Assembly (NCBI RefSeq): GCF_005491705.1
Contig: NZ_CP028092.1
Coordinates: 620,001 to 684,000 of the forward strand
Direction of reading: 5' to 3'
Origin: Pontibacter sp. SGAir0037
GTDB taxonomy: Bacteria; Bacteroidota; Bacteroidia; Cytophagales; Hymenobacteraceae
Length of the DNA: 64,000 bases
In this document: positions 26,529-34,231 of the stretch, piece by piece
Layout of the letters: every line of letters starts with the position of its first letter
Position numbering within the stretch: the first letter of the stretch is position 1
Notes under the pieces: generated by a model
What the model was told of the DNA's origin: nothing
The model's database searches: none
What the model saw: the letters and a program-made list of their open reading frames with translations, nothing else
Program-made: the position numbers and the translations under genes

Positions 26529-28133
26529 ATGAGGTGTATTACTTCTGTAAGGTTACTGATTTTAGCATCAATGCTGACTGCCCTAAACGGCTGTCAGCAA
26601 AAGAATGAAAAAGTGGTAAGGCTGAGTAATGGGGCTCAAGTAGAATTGCCTGCCCGTACGATAGCGGCACTAACAGGAAAACAACTGGCACAGGGATACT
26701 GTGCCGGTTGCCATGTATACCCGGAACCGACGCTGCTGGATAAACAAACCTGGAAAAACAAAGTACTTCCGAATATGGCCCTGCGCCTGGGGCTTGGAGG
26801 TGATGGATTCGCTAAATATGCCGGTTTATCCTCAGAAGAAATTATGGCAGTAGTGCAGGCAGGAGTGTACCCTGATGAACCCGCCATAGAGGAAGAAGCC
26901 TGGCAGAAAATAGTAAACTTTTATGTGGAGGAGGCGCCTGATCAATTACCGCTTCCCAAAGCCAGCGCCAGAAAACTAAAGGTAGGAACCGAATTGCTTC
27001 AGGAGGTGATGCCTCGATGGCAGGAGGGGAAGAGTTCATCCATTACCCTTGTGAAAATAGACCCTCGGCATAAGCGTATCGTAACAGGAGACCAGTTCCA
27101 TAACCTGGTCGTTTATGATAGTGAGCTAAAGAAAGCAGATACTGTGTTTTTGGATAGCCCGCCCGTGAGTTTAGTGCCGGAGACTGCAGGAGGATTTAAA
27201 GTGCTCACCATAGGAGAGATAAACCCGAGCGATCGCACTGCGGGAGATCTTTACTCAATCCAGAAGGCAAATGCAAGCAGCGGCTTTGAGGTGCGTAAAC
27301 TGCTTTCAACTTTAAAAAGGCCTGTTTATGTTGCTGCTTCAGACATAGACCAGGACGGACTGGAAGATCTTATCGTGTGCCAGCACGGTAATTATACAGG
27401 CGAATTATCCTGGTTTCGAAAAACAAAGGAGGGAGGTTATCAGCAGAAAATATTAAAGAAGGCAGCCGGTGCCCGCAAGGCAATCGTTTCTGATTTCGAC
27501 CAGGATGGTAGGCAGGATATTCTGGCTTTGTTTGCGCAGGGGCAAGAACAGGTGGTTCTTTTTCTAAATCAGGGAAATGGCAGGTTTAATGAAAAGGTTG
27601 TATTGCAGTTTCCGCCGGTCTATGGCTCAAGTTATCTGGAGGTGGTTGATTTTGATGGAGATGGCGCTCTGGACATCTTGTACACAAACGGAGATAATGC
27701 CGACTATTCGTTTAGCTTAAAGCCTTATCATGGGATCAGGATTTTCTTAAACGATAAAAAGAATAATTTTAAAGAGGCGTATTTTTTTCAGCTGCATGGA
27801 GCTTCTATTGCGAAAGCCTGCGACTTCGATCAGGACGGAGATATAGATATAGCTGCCATCGCGTACTTTCCAGACTATGAAAACGCACCGGAAGCAGGCT
27901 TCGTTTACCTCGAAAATACAGGAAATTTTACTTTTCAACCCTCTGTATTACAACATGCCACAGCAGGTCGCTGGCTTGTAATGGATACTGGCGATATAGA
28001 TCAGGATGGGGATCAGGATATAGTTTTAGGCTCGTACACACATTCTCCAACTCCGGTTCCTGAACTTTTACAGCAGCAATGGCAACAGCACGGCGCAGGT
28101 ATTTTGCTACTTAAAAACAAACTGAAAGAATAG
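26529..28133 (+). CDS. FG-GAP repeat lipoprotein with N-terminal cytochrome c motif
   Basis: 534 residues. Lipobox LNGC (Cys22). A heme-attachment motif CAGCH at 58-62 is followed by a possible Met ligand near 83 (VLPNMALRLGL), as in a small monoheme cytochrome c domain of about 80 residues. Then comes one beta-propeller with five calcium-loop motifs (DIDQDGLED, DFDQDGRQD, DFDGDGALD, DFDQDGDID, DIDQDGDQD). Location: periplasmic or outer-surface, lipid-anchored. Inference: an electron-transfer partner in the SusC/D-ASPIC-haloperoxidase group. Only 10 bp separate its stop from the convergent thioredoxin-like gene. Confidence 0.85.
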   Translation: MRCITSVRLLILASMLTALNGCQQKNEKVVRLSNGAQVELPARTIAALTGKQLAQGYCAGCHVYPEPTLLDKQTWKNKVLPNMALRLGLGGDGFAKYAGLSSEEIMAVVQAGVYPDEPAIEEEAWQKIVNFYVEEAPDQLPLPKASARKLKVGTELLQEVMPRWQEGKSSSITLVKIDPRHKRIVTGDQFHNLVVYDSELKKADTVFLDSPPVSLVPETAGGFKVLTIGEINPSDRTAGDLYSIQKANASSGFEVRKLLSTLKRPVYVAASDIDQDGLEDLIVCQHGNYTGELSWFRKTKEGGYQQKILKKAAGARKAIVSDFDQDGRQDILALFAQGQEQVVLFLNQGNGRFNEKVVLQFPPVYGSSYLEVVDFDGDGALDILYTNGDNADYSFSLKPYHGIRIFLNDKKNNFKEAYFFQLHGASIAKACDFDQDGDIDIAAIAYFPDYENAPEAGFVYLENTGNFTFQPSVLQHATAGRWLVMDTGDIDQDGDQDIVLGSYTHSPTPVPELLQQQWQQHGAGILLLKNKLKE

Positions 28134-28143
28134 GTGTAAACCG

Positions 28144-28659
28144 CTACAGCGCCTGTATGATCTCCTTTACAGGCGTTTCTCCTTTAAACTCTTTTACCAG
28201 ATTGCCTTTATCGGAATAAATATATAGAGAAGGAGATGGGACAGGTCCGTAGGTTTCCAAAATAAATGCGGTGGCAGTATGCATAAAATGTACTTTGTCG
28301 TTACCAGCTAATTTGTACTCTTCTGAAAATTGCTTAATCTGGCTTAAAGGCGCATCAGAAACAAAAAAGAGGTTATATGATTTAAAAGCTTCGAGGTGCT
28401 CGCTGATCTCAGCAGCTTCTCGCTGGCAATGGTCGCAATCGGGCTGGAACAGCACAATAACTGCCTTCCCTTTAATATCTTTGGCAACTATGCGGGTACT
28501 GTCTGGTTTCATTAGAGGCAACCAGGGGAGGTCGTTTTGCAACATGGCCGGAACAGATTTTTCTACTTCCTTTTCAGCCCGCTGAGATCGCAGAAAAAAG
28601 ATAATAGCGAAAGCCACTGCCAAAGTGCCCAAAGCACCTATTGCAAAACCTTTTAACAT
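28144..28659 (-). CDS. Membrane-anchored thioredoxin-like protein (TlpA/redoxin type)
   Basis: 171 residues from the ATG at 28659; an upstream ATG at 28722 would add 21 residues and a second hydrophobic stretch. One N-terminal membrane helix (about 3-23), then a thioredoxin fold with the redox pair C75-x-x-C78 (FQPDCDHCQ) and the cis-proline region GPVPSPSLYIY. It probably faces the periplasm as a thiol-disulfide reductase. It converges on the heme-motif lipoprotein gene; TlpA-like proteins can keep CxxCH apocytochromes reduced, so a link is possible but only inferred from position. Confidence 0.82.
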   Translation of the reverse strand: MLKGFAIGALGTLAVAFAIIFFLRSQRAEKEVEKSVPAMLQNDLPWLPLMKPDSTRIVAKDIKGKAVIVLFQPDCDHCQREAAEISEHLEAFKSYNLFFVSDAPLSQIKQFSEEYKLAGNDKVHFMHTATAFILETYGPVPSPSLYIYSDKGNLVKEFKGETPVKEIIQAL

Positions 28660-28836
28660 AGCTGTATTAACATTTAGAATGATTAGAAACAGGCAGGAGA
28701 GTGGTTTCTGGTGCCTGCTCATCTGCGCCTCTGTTTACTATGCAAGCTATTAAAAAAGATTAATTTAGCTAATATTTTAACCTGAATATTCTGTTGTTAA
28801 AAAGCGGTTGTTAAGGCAGCAAAGGGTTAAAAGCAA

Positions 28837-28863
28837 CCGGCCGGCCTTTTATCAAAGCCGGCC
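28837..28863 (-). terminator. GC-rich hairpin after the MBL-fold gene
   Basis: Imperfect inverted repeat (CGGCCGGC-CTTT with AAAGCCGGCCG, one bulged base) 19 bp beyond the stop of the leftward MBL gene, with T-rich sequence after it on the minus strand. Probable terminator. Confidence 0.5.
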
Positions 28864-28881
28864 GATGACAATGTGCTGATC

Positions 28882-29643
28882 TTAACTCTGCGGATACCAC
28901 TTCCGCAACCTTACTTCAATTTTTTTGTCCTTTGCATTAACTTTATTTTTGAAGCTTTCTACATCGCTTAAGTCCTGCTGACCACGGTAATGATAGGGGT
29001 ACACCACTTTTGGTTTGAAGGCCAGTACAGCGGAAGCAGCCTGATCTATGTCCATGGTATAAGGCAGGTTCATGCATACAAAAGCCACATCAATGTTTTT
29101 CAGAGTGCGCATTTCCGGAACATCTTCTGTATCACCAGAAATGTAGATGTTCTTGCCTCCAATGGTAAGTATATAGCCGTTGCCCCGTCCCTTGGGGTGC
29201 ATCGCATCTTCAGCTTCCGGAAGGTTGTACATAGGAATGGCTGCAATGGAAATGCCTAATTGCTCGGTTTTGGCACCATTGCCTAACACAACGGCTTTCT
29301 GCTTCAGCGCTTCGGGTAGCATGTCTGCTACGGCCTGTGGTGCAACTATAGTAGCTTTACCAGTTTCCAGGCCCTCTAATGTTTTTGTGTCGAGGTGGTC
29401 GCCGTGCACATCCGTGATCAGGATAAGATCGGGGGCTGCCAAACCGGCAAAAGCATCGGGCCCGCCATAAGGATCAACATAAATGGTCTGGTTATTCCAG
29501 CTAAGGACTAATGTGCCATGCAAAACGGGCTGTATGGTTACATTGCCTTTGGAGGTTTTCAGCTGGTCGGCTTCGGCGCGCTGCGCATGCGTTTGGTGCA
29601 GCATTAGCCCGAAGAGCAAAACAAAAATATAGCTGAGTTTCAT
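28882..29643 (-). CDS. Secreted MBL-fold metallo-hydrolase (UlaG/YtkL-like)
   Basis: 253 residues with signal peptide (1-20, ending THAQ). Metallo-beta-lactamase fold: ITDVHGDHLD supplies H80, D82 and H83; GDTEDVPEM and a late PYHYRG supply further metal ligands. The first His of the usual HxHxDH is Asp here, as in many UlaG/YtkL-type relatives. Substrate unknown. Leftward, 100 bp downstream of the SRPBCC gene. Confidence 0.82.
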   Translation of the reverse strand: MKLSYIFVLLFGLMLHQTHAQRAEADQLKTSKGNVTIQPVLHGTLVLSWNNQTIYVDPYGGPDAFAGLAAPDLILITDVHGDHLDTKTLEGLETGKATIVAPQAVADMLPEALKQKAVVLGNGAKTEQLGISIAAIPMYNLPEAEDAMHPKGRGNGYILTIGGKNIYISGDTEDVPEMRTLKNIDVAFVCMNLPYTMDIDQAASAVLAFKPKVVYPYHYRGQQDLSDVESFKNKVNAKDKKIEVRLRKWYPQS

Positions 29644-29743
29644 AGTAAGTTATTTGAGGTGAAACAGAAAAATATAAGCAAAGTTTAAATGAACAGGTTT
29701 AAACAAAAAGGGAGGTCAGCTTTTTGCCATACCTCCCTCTTCA

Positions 29744-30127
29744 TCAGAATTCCTCATAAAATTCGATAAGAGAAGCAAAGTAAGTATCGCTCCAGCCTTC
29801 GGTAATATCTTCAAAATCCTGATCCGGAATATTGGTATGCCTTAACTCTGCAGAAGTGCCCTGCTTGTGTTCATGCAGCTTTATGGTCACAATCGACTCT
29901 TCTGCTTGATCGCCAAAATACCATTGCTGCACAATTTTCTTTCCTTCTTCAAACTCCAGGTTTTTGCCAACAATGCTGCCATCCCAAAGCGAAAACTCGC
30001 TGCCAGGCTCTGTAGACATCTCTGCCTTTTCTCCTGTCCAGAGCTGAATGGTGTTTGGGTTTGTAAGAGCGGCATATACTTCCTCTGGTGAGGCCGGTAT
30101 GATAAAGTACTTCTTAAAATCTTTCAT
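29744..30127 (-). CDS. SRPBCC/AHSA1-domain protein
   Basis: 127 residues covering one START-like (Bet v 1 fold) domain: PEEVYAALTNPNTIQLWTGEKA at the N-terminus, IVQQWYFGD in the middle and a C-terminal helix GWSDTYFASLIEFYEEF. The family binds hydrophobic ligands or, in Aha1 relatives, Hsp90. It is an intact counterpart of the frameshifted SRPBCC gene near 8 kb, though clearly a different subgroup. The 292 bp upstream (30128-30419) contains no confident feature. Confidence 0.85.
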   Translation of the reverse strand: MKDFKKYFIIPASPEEVYAALTNPNTIQLWTGEKAEMSTEPGSEFSLWDGSIVGKNLEFEEGKKIVQQWYFGDQAEESIVTIKLHEHKQGTSAELRHTNIPDQDFEDITEGWSDTYFASLIEFYEEF

Positions 30128-30419
30128 GTTAACTGTATATTTGCTTAACGAGGCTTTTCAGCCTGCAAAATGGCTGTAATTTATACAGAATCTTTGTTAT
30201 TTAGGCATATCATACGGTAAGCTTTTAGCTATAGTGTACAAAGTAGTGCACTTTGCTGCGGATTCGGAAAAGCTTGTGCCATCGGCAACCTTTTAGCTCA
30301 CCCGAACCTGTGATGCCGGATCGGGTATACCGGCTGTATGGCCTGGAGCAGCAGGCAAAGAAAATAAATAAGCAAAAGCAATTTCCGCAGTTTCATAAAG
30401 AATATTTAAAAGAAACATA

Positions 30420-31256
30420 ATGCCATCAGACAAGCCACTTTTTGCCTCCGTTAACCAGGTAATTCTTCCTTACGAAAACGCATCCTTACATATAAGCGAC
30501 CTTGCCATTCAGCGGGGCTATGGCGTGTTCGATTTCTTTAAGTGCCAGGGGCAGCGCCCATTGTTTCTGCCTGAATACCTGGATAGGCTCTACGATTCGG
30601 CTCGCTTTGTGGAACTGGCTGTGCCGCTTAGCAGAGATGAGCTGGAAACAGGCATTTATAAGTTGCTTGAAAAGAATGATCTGGAGCTCTCAGGCATGAA
30701 AATAATAGTAACCGGCGGCTACTCTGCCAATGGGTACGACCCGGTAAAGCCGAACCTTGTGATGCTGCAGCAGCCACTGGTGTTGCCGGATGCCTACATC
30801 ATAGAGCAGGGTATTAAAGTAATTACACACGAGTATGTGCGGGAGTTACCGCTGGCTAAAACTATTAACTATGTGACCGGCATAAAGTTGATCAGGCAGA
30901 TACGGGAGCAAGGCGCAGCCGATGTGCTTTATCATCAGAATGGAATAGTTACTGAATTGCCGCGTTGCAATTTCTTTATAGTGCGCCAGGACAACACGGT
31001 TGTCACTCCTGCACAGGATGTACTGGCGGGCATAACCCGTAAAAATGTGCTGCAACTAGCTGCCAGAAAATTTAAAGCTGAAGCGGCTACAGTTACGCTA
31101 GATGATGTTGCAAACGCTAAAGAAGCTTTTCTCACCAGTACAACCAAAAGAATTTTGCCCATTGTGCAGGTAGACAACACCATAATTGGAAAAGGTAAGC
31201 CAGGCGAAGTAACGCTTTCTTTGCTCAAAGAGCTGGTTAAGGTGGAGCATGGGTAA
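30420..31256 (+). CDS. Class IV PLP aminotransferase
   Basis: 278 residues, the full length of a fold-type IV enzyme (branched-chain aminotransferase, D-amino acid transaminase or aminodeoxychorismate lyase). Visible: RGYGVFDFF near 32-40, PLP lysine K147 in LAKTINYVTG, ELPRCNFF (about 178-185; the Glu that contacts the pyridine N), and AGITRKNVLQLA. The exact substrate cannot be fixed from these motifs. It begins with an ATG that shares one base with the stop of a doubtful 35-codon ORF. Confidence 0.85.
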   Translation: MPSDKPLFASVNQVILPYENASLHISDLAIQRGYGVFDFFKCQGQRPLFLPEYLDRLYDSARFVELAVPLSRDELETGIYKLLEKNDLELSGMKIIVTGGYSANGYDPVKPNLVMLQQPLVLPDAYIIEQGIKVITHEYVRELPLAKTINYVTGIKLIRQIREQGAADVLYHQNGIVTELPRCNFFIVRQDNTVVTPAQDVLAGITRKNVLQLAARKFKAEAATVTLDDVANAKEAFLTSTTKRILPIVQVDNTIIGKGKPGEVTLSLLKELVKVEHG

Positions 31257-31340
31257 TTTGAGCGCAGAGAAAAGCGATGCCAGCTTCTGGATTAAAAATG
31301 ATTTTTTGAACCAAGGCTGTTAACTCCGAGTAAAGACAAA

Positions 31341-31348
31341 TACTTTTG
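31341..31348 (+). promoter_or_regulatory. Candidate -7 element for the MDR oxidoreductase
   Basis: TACTTTTG matches TAnnTTTG 20 bp before the ATG at 31369. No convincing -33 TTG is present at 19-21 bp, so support is partial. Confidence 0.4.
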
Positions 31349-31368
31349 AAGAAAAAATCAAAAAAAAC

Positions 31369-32298
31369 ATGAAAGCAATTGTTCTCAAAGATACCAAACT
31401 ACAGTTAGAAGAAATAAATGCCCCGAGCATAGCAGCAAACCAGGTACTGGTGAAAGTAAAAGCCATAAGCATTAATCCGGTGGATGTGAAAACCGGGCAG
31501 GGAAAAGCGTTTTATAATCAGATTAAAGATGAAAGCCCTGTTATTGTTGGTTGGGATATTTCTGGTGAGGTGGCAGAGGTAGGCCCGGATGTTACGCGTT
31601 TTAAAGTGGGAGATGCTGTTTTCGGGATGGTTAATTTCCCCGGACATGGCAAGGCATATGCCGAGTACGTAGCTGCTCCGGAAGACCACCTGGCGCTAAA
31701 ACCTGCTGCTATCTCGCACGAAGAGGCTGCCGCCGCCACACTGGCTGCTTTAACGGCCTGGCAGGTATTAGTTACGAAAGCAAAGCTGCAGGCAGGCCAG
31801 AAGGTACTGATACATGCCGCTGCCGGAGGTGTCGGGCATTACGCTGTACAGATTGCAAAGCATCTCGGAGCCTTTGTAATCGGCACTTCCTCCGCTTCAA
31901 AGAAAGATTTTATCATGTCGCTTGGCGCAGATCAGCACATCGACTATACCAGCCAGCAGTTTGAAGAGGTAGTGCAGGATGCCGATGTGGTACTGGATTC
32001 GCTAGGGCCAGGTAACGTAGCGCGTTCTATCGAAACGCTTAAAAAAGGTGGAATTGTTATCAGTATACTTGGCTTTAGCCCGGAGAACGAGCAGAAAGCA
32101 AAAGACAAAGGTGTGGAAGGTTTCGGCTACCTAGTGGCTTCCAACGGTGATGACATGAGATCATTGGCGAAACTATTAGAAACCGGTGAAATGAAGTCTG
32201 TGGTATCTCATACTTTTCGGTTTGAGCAAATGCAGGAAGCGCACGACCAGGTAAACAGCGGCAAGACTCAGGGGAAAGTAGTGGTAACGATAGAATAA
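31369..32298 (+). CDS. Zinc-free MDR oxidoreductase (quinone reductase-like)
   Basis: 309 residues of the medium-chain dehydrogenase/reductase superfamily: N-terminal GroES-like domain (about 1-125, with ISINPVDVKTG and GWDISGEVAEVG) and a Rossmann domain with the nucleotide-binding loop HAAAGGVGHYAVQIAKHLGA (about 144-163). The zinc ligands of classical alcohol dehydrogenases are missing, as in NADPH:quinone reductases. Expected: NAD(P)H-dependent reduction of quinones or enones in the cytoplasm. Followed 85 bp later by a PaaE-like reductase. Confidence 0.88.
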   Translation: MKAIVLKDTKLQLEEINAPSIAANQVLVKVKAISINPVDVKTGQGKAFYNQIKDESPVIVGWDISGEVAEVGPDVTRFKVGDAVFGMVNFPGHGKAYAEYVAAPEDHLALKPAAISHEEAAAATLAALTAWQVLVTKAKLQAGQKVLIHAAAGGVGHYAVQIAKHLGAFVIGTSSASKKDFIMSLGADQHIDYTSQQFEEVVQDADVVLDSLGPGNVARSIETLKKGGIVISILGFSPENEQKAKDKGVEGFGYLVASNGDDMRSLAKLLETGEMKSVVSHTFRFEQMQEAHDQVNSGKTQGKVVVTIE

Positions 32299-32383
32299 AA
32301 ATATATCGGACGCGACGAGGTCATAAGGGTAGGATGGCATGGCAGCTGTCTTAGCTCATGTGCAATTAAACTTGGGAGCAGGC

Positions 32384-33415
32384 ATGTACACTACGTTAAC
32401 AATAAGTCACATTCAGGAAGAGATAGAAGGATTTAAGACATTCACTTTTGAAGGAGAGGGCGCTGCTGAGATTGCTTACAAAGCTGGTCAGTACCTGACT
32501 TTTGTATATCAGGACCATGCAGAAGAGCTCAGGCGTTCGTATTCTATTACCTCATCTCCGTCTTTGAACGAGCCTTTGCGTATTGGTGTGAAGCGAATTG
32601 AAAACGGAGTGTTTTCCCGTTATCTGATCGATTATGCCAAGGTAGGAGATCGAGTACAAACAAGTGGTGCCGGCGGCTTTTTCACTTTGCCGGATGATCT
32701 TTCTGCTGTTCAGCAAATATTTTTCTTTGCCGCCGGCAGTGGTATAACGCCTGTTCTGTCGCTGATCAAAACCTTACTACACGATTATACGGAGATACAG
32801 GTAGTATTGATCTACAGTAATTCTTCGCCTGCGACAACCATTTACCTGGAAGTCTTGCAGCAGCTGGAAGCTTCTTCGCTGGGGCGGCTTAAAATAGAGT
32901 TCCTGTTTAGTAATTCCCCTGATTTAGCCAGGGCCAGACTATACAGAGATCTGCTACAGGAGCTTGTTAAACAGTATGCTACCGTCCCTTTAAAGCATGC
33001 GCTATTCTACCTGTGCGGCCCGCAGCTTTACATGACCATGTGCAATTATGGCATCAGGCAATTAGGCGTAGCAGCAGGCAGTATCATCCGGGAAAACTTT
33101 AGCACGGTTAAGGTTCCTGTGAAAGTGGAGCCACAGGATAAAGGCCCTCACACCGTACTGATCAGAGCAGGAGAGCGGGAGTTAAGCCTGGCAGTGCAAT
33201 ACCCGACCACTATTCTGCAGGCAGCCAGGCAAGCCGGATTAACTTTACCTTATAGTTGCGAAGCCGGTAAGTGTGGCAATTGCGTGGCAAGATGTACGGA
33301 GGGTAAAGTCTGGATGTCGTATAATGAAGTGTTAACGGAGAAAGCACTGGCGAAAGGGCTGGTGCTGACCTGCGTCGGCCACCCGATAGAAGGAAACGTA
33401 ACTATAGAACTATGA
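32384..33415 (+). CDS. PaaE-like FAD/2Fe-2S oxidoreductase
   Basis: 343 residues from the ATG at 32384, preceded by GGGAG; an earlier ATG at 32339 lacks this signal. Three domains: FAD-binding barrel with RRSYSIT (about 50-56), NAD(P)-binding domain with GSGITP (about 118-123) and YLCGP, and a C-terminal plant-type ferredoxin domain with cysteines 292, 297, 300 and 330. It passes electrons from NAD(P)H through FAD to the iron-sulfur cluster. Despite likeness to PaaE, no phenylacetate paa genes are nearby, so its partner is unknown. Confidence 0.88.
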   Translation: MYTTLTISHIQEEIEGFKTFTFEGEGAAEIAYKAGQYLTFVYQDHAEELRRSYSITSSPSLNEPLRIGVKRIENGVFSRYLIDYAKVGDRVQTSGAGGFFTLPDDLSAVQQIFFFAAGSGITPVLSLIKTLLHDYTEIQVVLIYSNSSPATTIYLEVLQQLEASSLGRLKIEFLFSNSPDLARARLYRDLLQELVKQYATVPLKHALFYLCGPQLYMTMCNYGIRQLGVAAGSIIRENFSTVKVPVKVEPQDKGPHTVLIRAGERELSLAVQYPTTILQAARQAGLTLPYSCEAGKCGNCVARCTEGKVWMSYNEVLTEKALAKGLVLTCVGHPIEGNVTIEL

Positions 33416-33506
33416 ATGGTGCAAAGCTTACTTTTACGCTATATTCCAGATAAAATCCATTAAAGGGATCATTTCTAATTTTTAATTTGACGAAGCTCTA
33501 ATAAAC

Positions 33507-34154
33507 ATGAAAGTAGATATCTGGTCTGATATAATGTGTCCGTTCTGCTATATCGGCAAGCGGAAATTTGAAAAGGCGCTGGAGCAGTTCCAGCACAAAG
33601 ATGAGGTAGAGGTGGAGTGGCATAGTTTCCAGCTACAGCCGGATGCGCAGCATGTACCCGGCAAAGACACCTACGATTTTCTGGCTGAGATTAAAGGTAC
33701 TACCCGTGAGCAGGCCAAGGAAATGAACAACTATGTAGCTGGCATGGCCAGAGAAGTAGGGCTTCAGTATGATTTTGATAACCTGAAAGTAGCCAATACT
33801 TTCGATAGCCACCGGCTCATCCACCTGGCAGCCAAACATGGTTTGCAGGACAAAGCCAAAGAAAGGCTCTTGGCGGCTCATTTCCTGGAAGGACAAAATG
33901 TGCAGGACCAGGAGACACTGGTTGCTTTAGGCTCCGAAATAGGGTTAGAGGCAGCAGAGGTCAGGGAAATGCTTTCGTCTGAGAATTATGCTTATGAAGT
34001 GAAGATGGATATACAGCAATCCCGGAACCTGGGAATAAATGGGGTGCCTTTTTTTGTGCTAAACAACAAATACGGCATTTCTGGTGCCCAGCCCTCTGAA
34101 GTCTTTCTAAAGGCATTAGAACAAACCTGGGCGGAGGAGAATCAGGCTTCGTAG
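33507..34154 (+). CDS. DsbA/FrnE-family oxidoreductase
   Basis: 215 residues, no signal peptide. Thioredoxin fold with helical insertion, redox motif C11-P-F-C14 (SDIMCPFCYIGK) at the very N-terminus and the cis-Pro segment GINGVPFFVLN (about 178-188). This is the cytoplasmic FrnE/2-hydroxychromene isomerase-like branch of DsbA proteins. Substrates are not known. It is followed by an exceptionally long bidirectional terminator. Confidence 0.9.
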   Translation: MKVDIWSDIMCPFCYIGKRKFEKALEQFQHKDEVEVEWHSFQLQPDAQHVPGKDTYDFLAEIKGTTREQAKEMNNYVAGMAREVGLQYDFDNLKVANTFDSHRLIHLAAKHGLQDKAKERLLAAHFLEGQNVQDQETLVALGSEIGLEAAEVREMLSSENYAYEVKMDIQQSRNLGINGVPFFVLNNKYGISGAQPSEVFLKALEQTWAEENQAS

Positions 34155-34166
34155 TTTTTGTAAGTC

Positions 34167-34231
34167 CAGCAGCACCAACAAACAAAAGAGGCAGCCTTTT
34201 TGGCTGCCTCTTTTGTTTGTTGGTGCTGCTG
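34167..34231. terminator. Bidirectional terminator with 30-bp perfect stem
   Basis: Arms 34167-34196 and 34202-34231 are exact reverse complements around TTTTT. It fills the space between convergent genes: the right arm ends on the base before the stop codon of the leftward nitrilase fusion. It is the longest stem in the window. Confidence 0.9.

Noticed and set aside
22958..28133. Tandem repeat or CRISPR-like periodicity in the FG-GAP genes
   Set aside because: The recurrence comes from repeated calcium-loop codons (D-x-D-x-DG) at irregular spacing, not from DNA repeats.
30313..30420. 35-codon ORF whose TAA overlaps the aminotransferase ATG
   Set aside because: Neat coupling geometry, but no domain, no clear ribosome binding site and short length; could be chance.
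32339..33415. PaaE-like reductase as evidence for a phenylacetate pathway
   Set aside because: No paaABCD or other paa genes are in the window; the domain layout is shared by many unrelated reductases.
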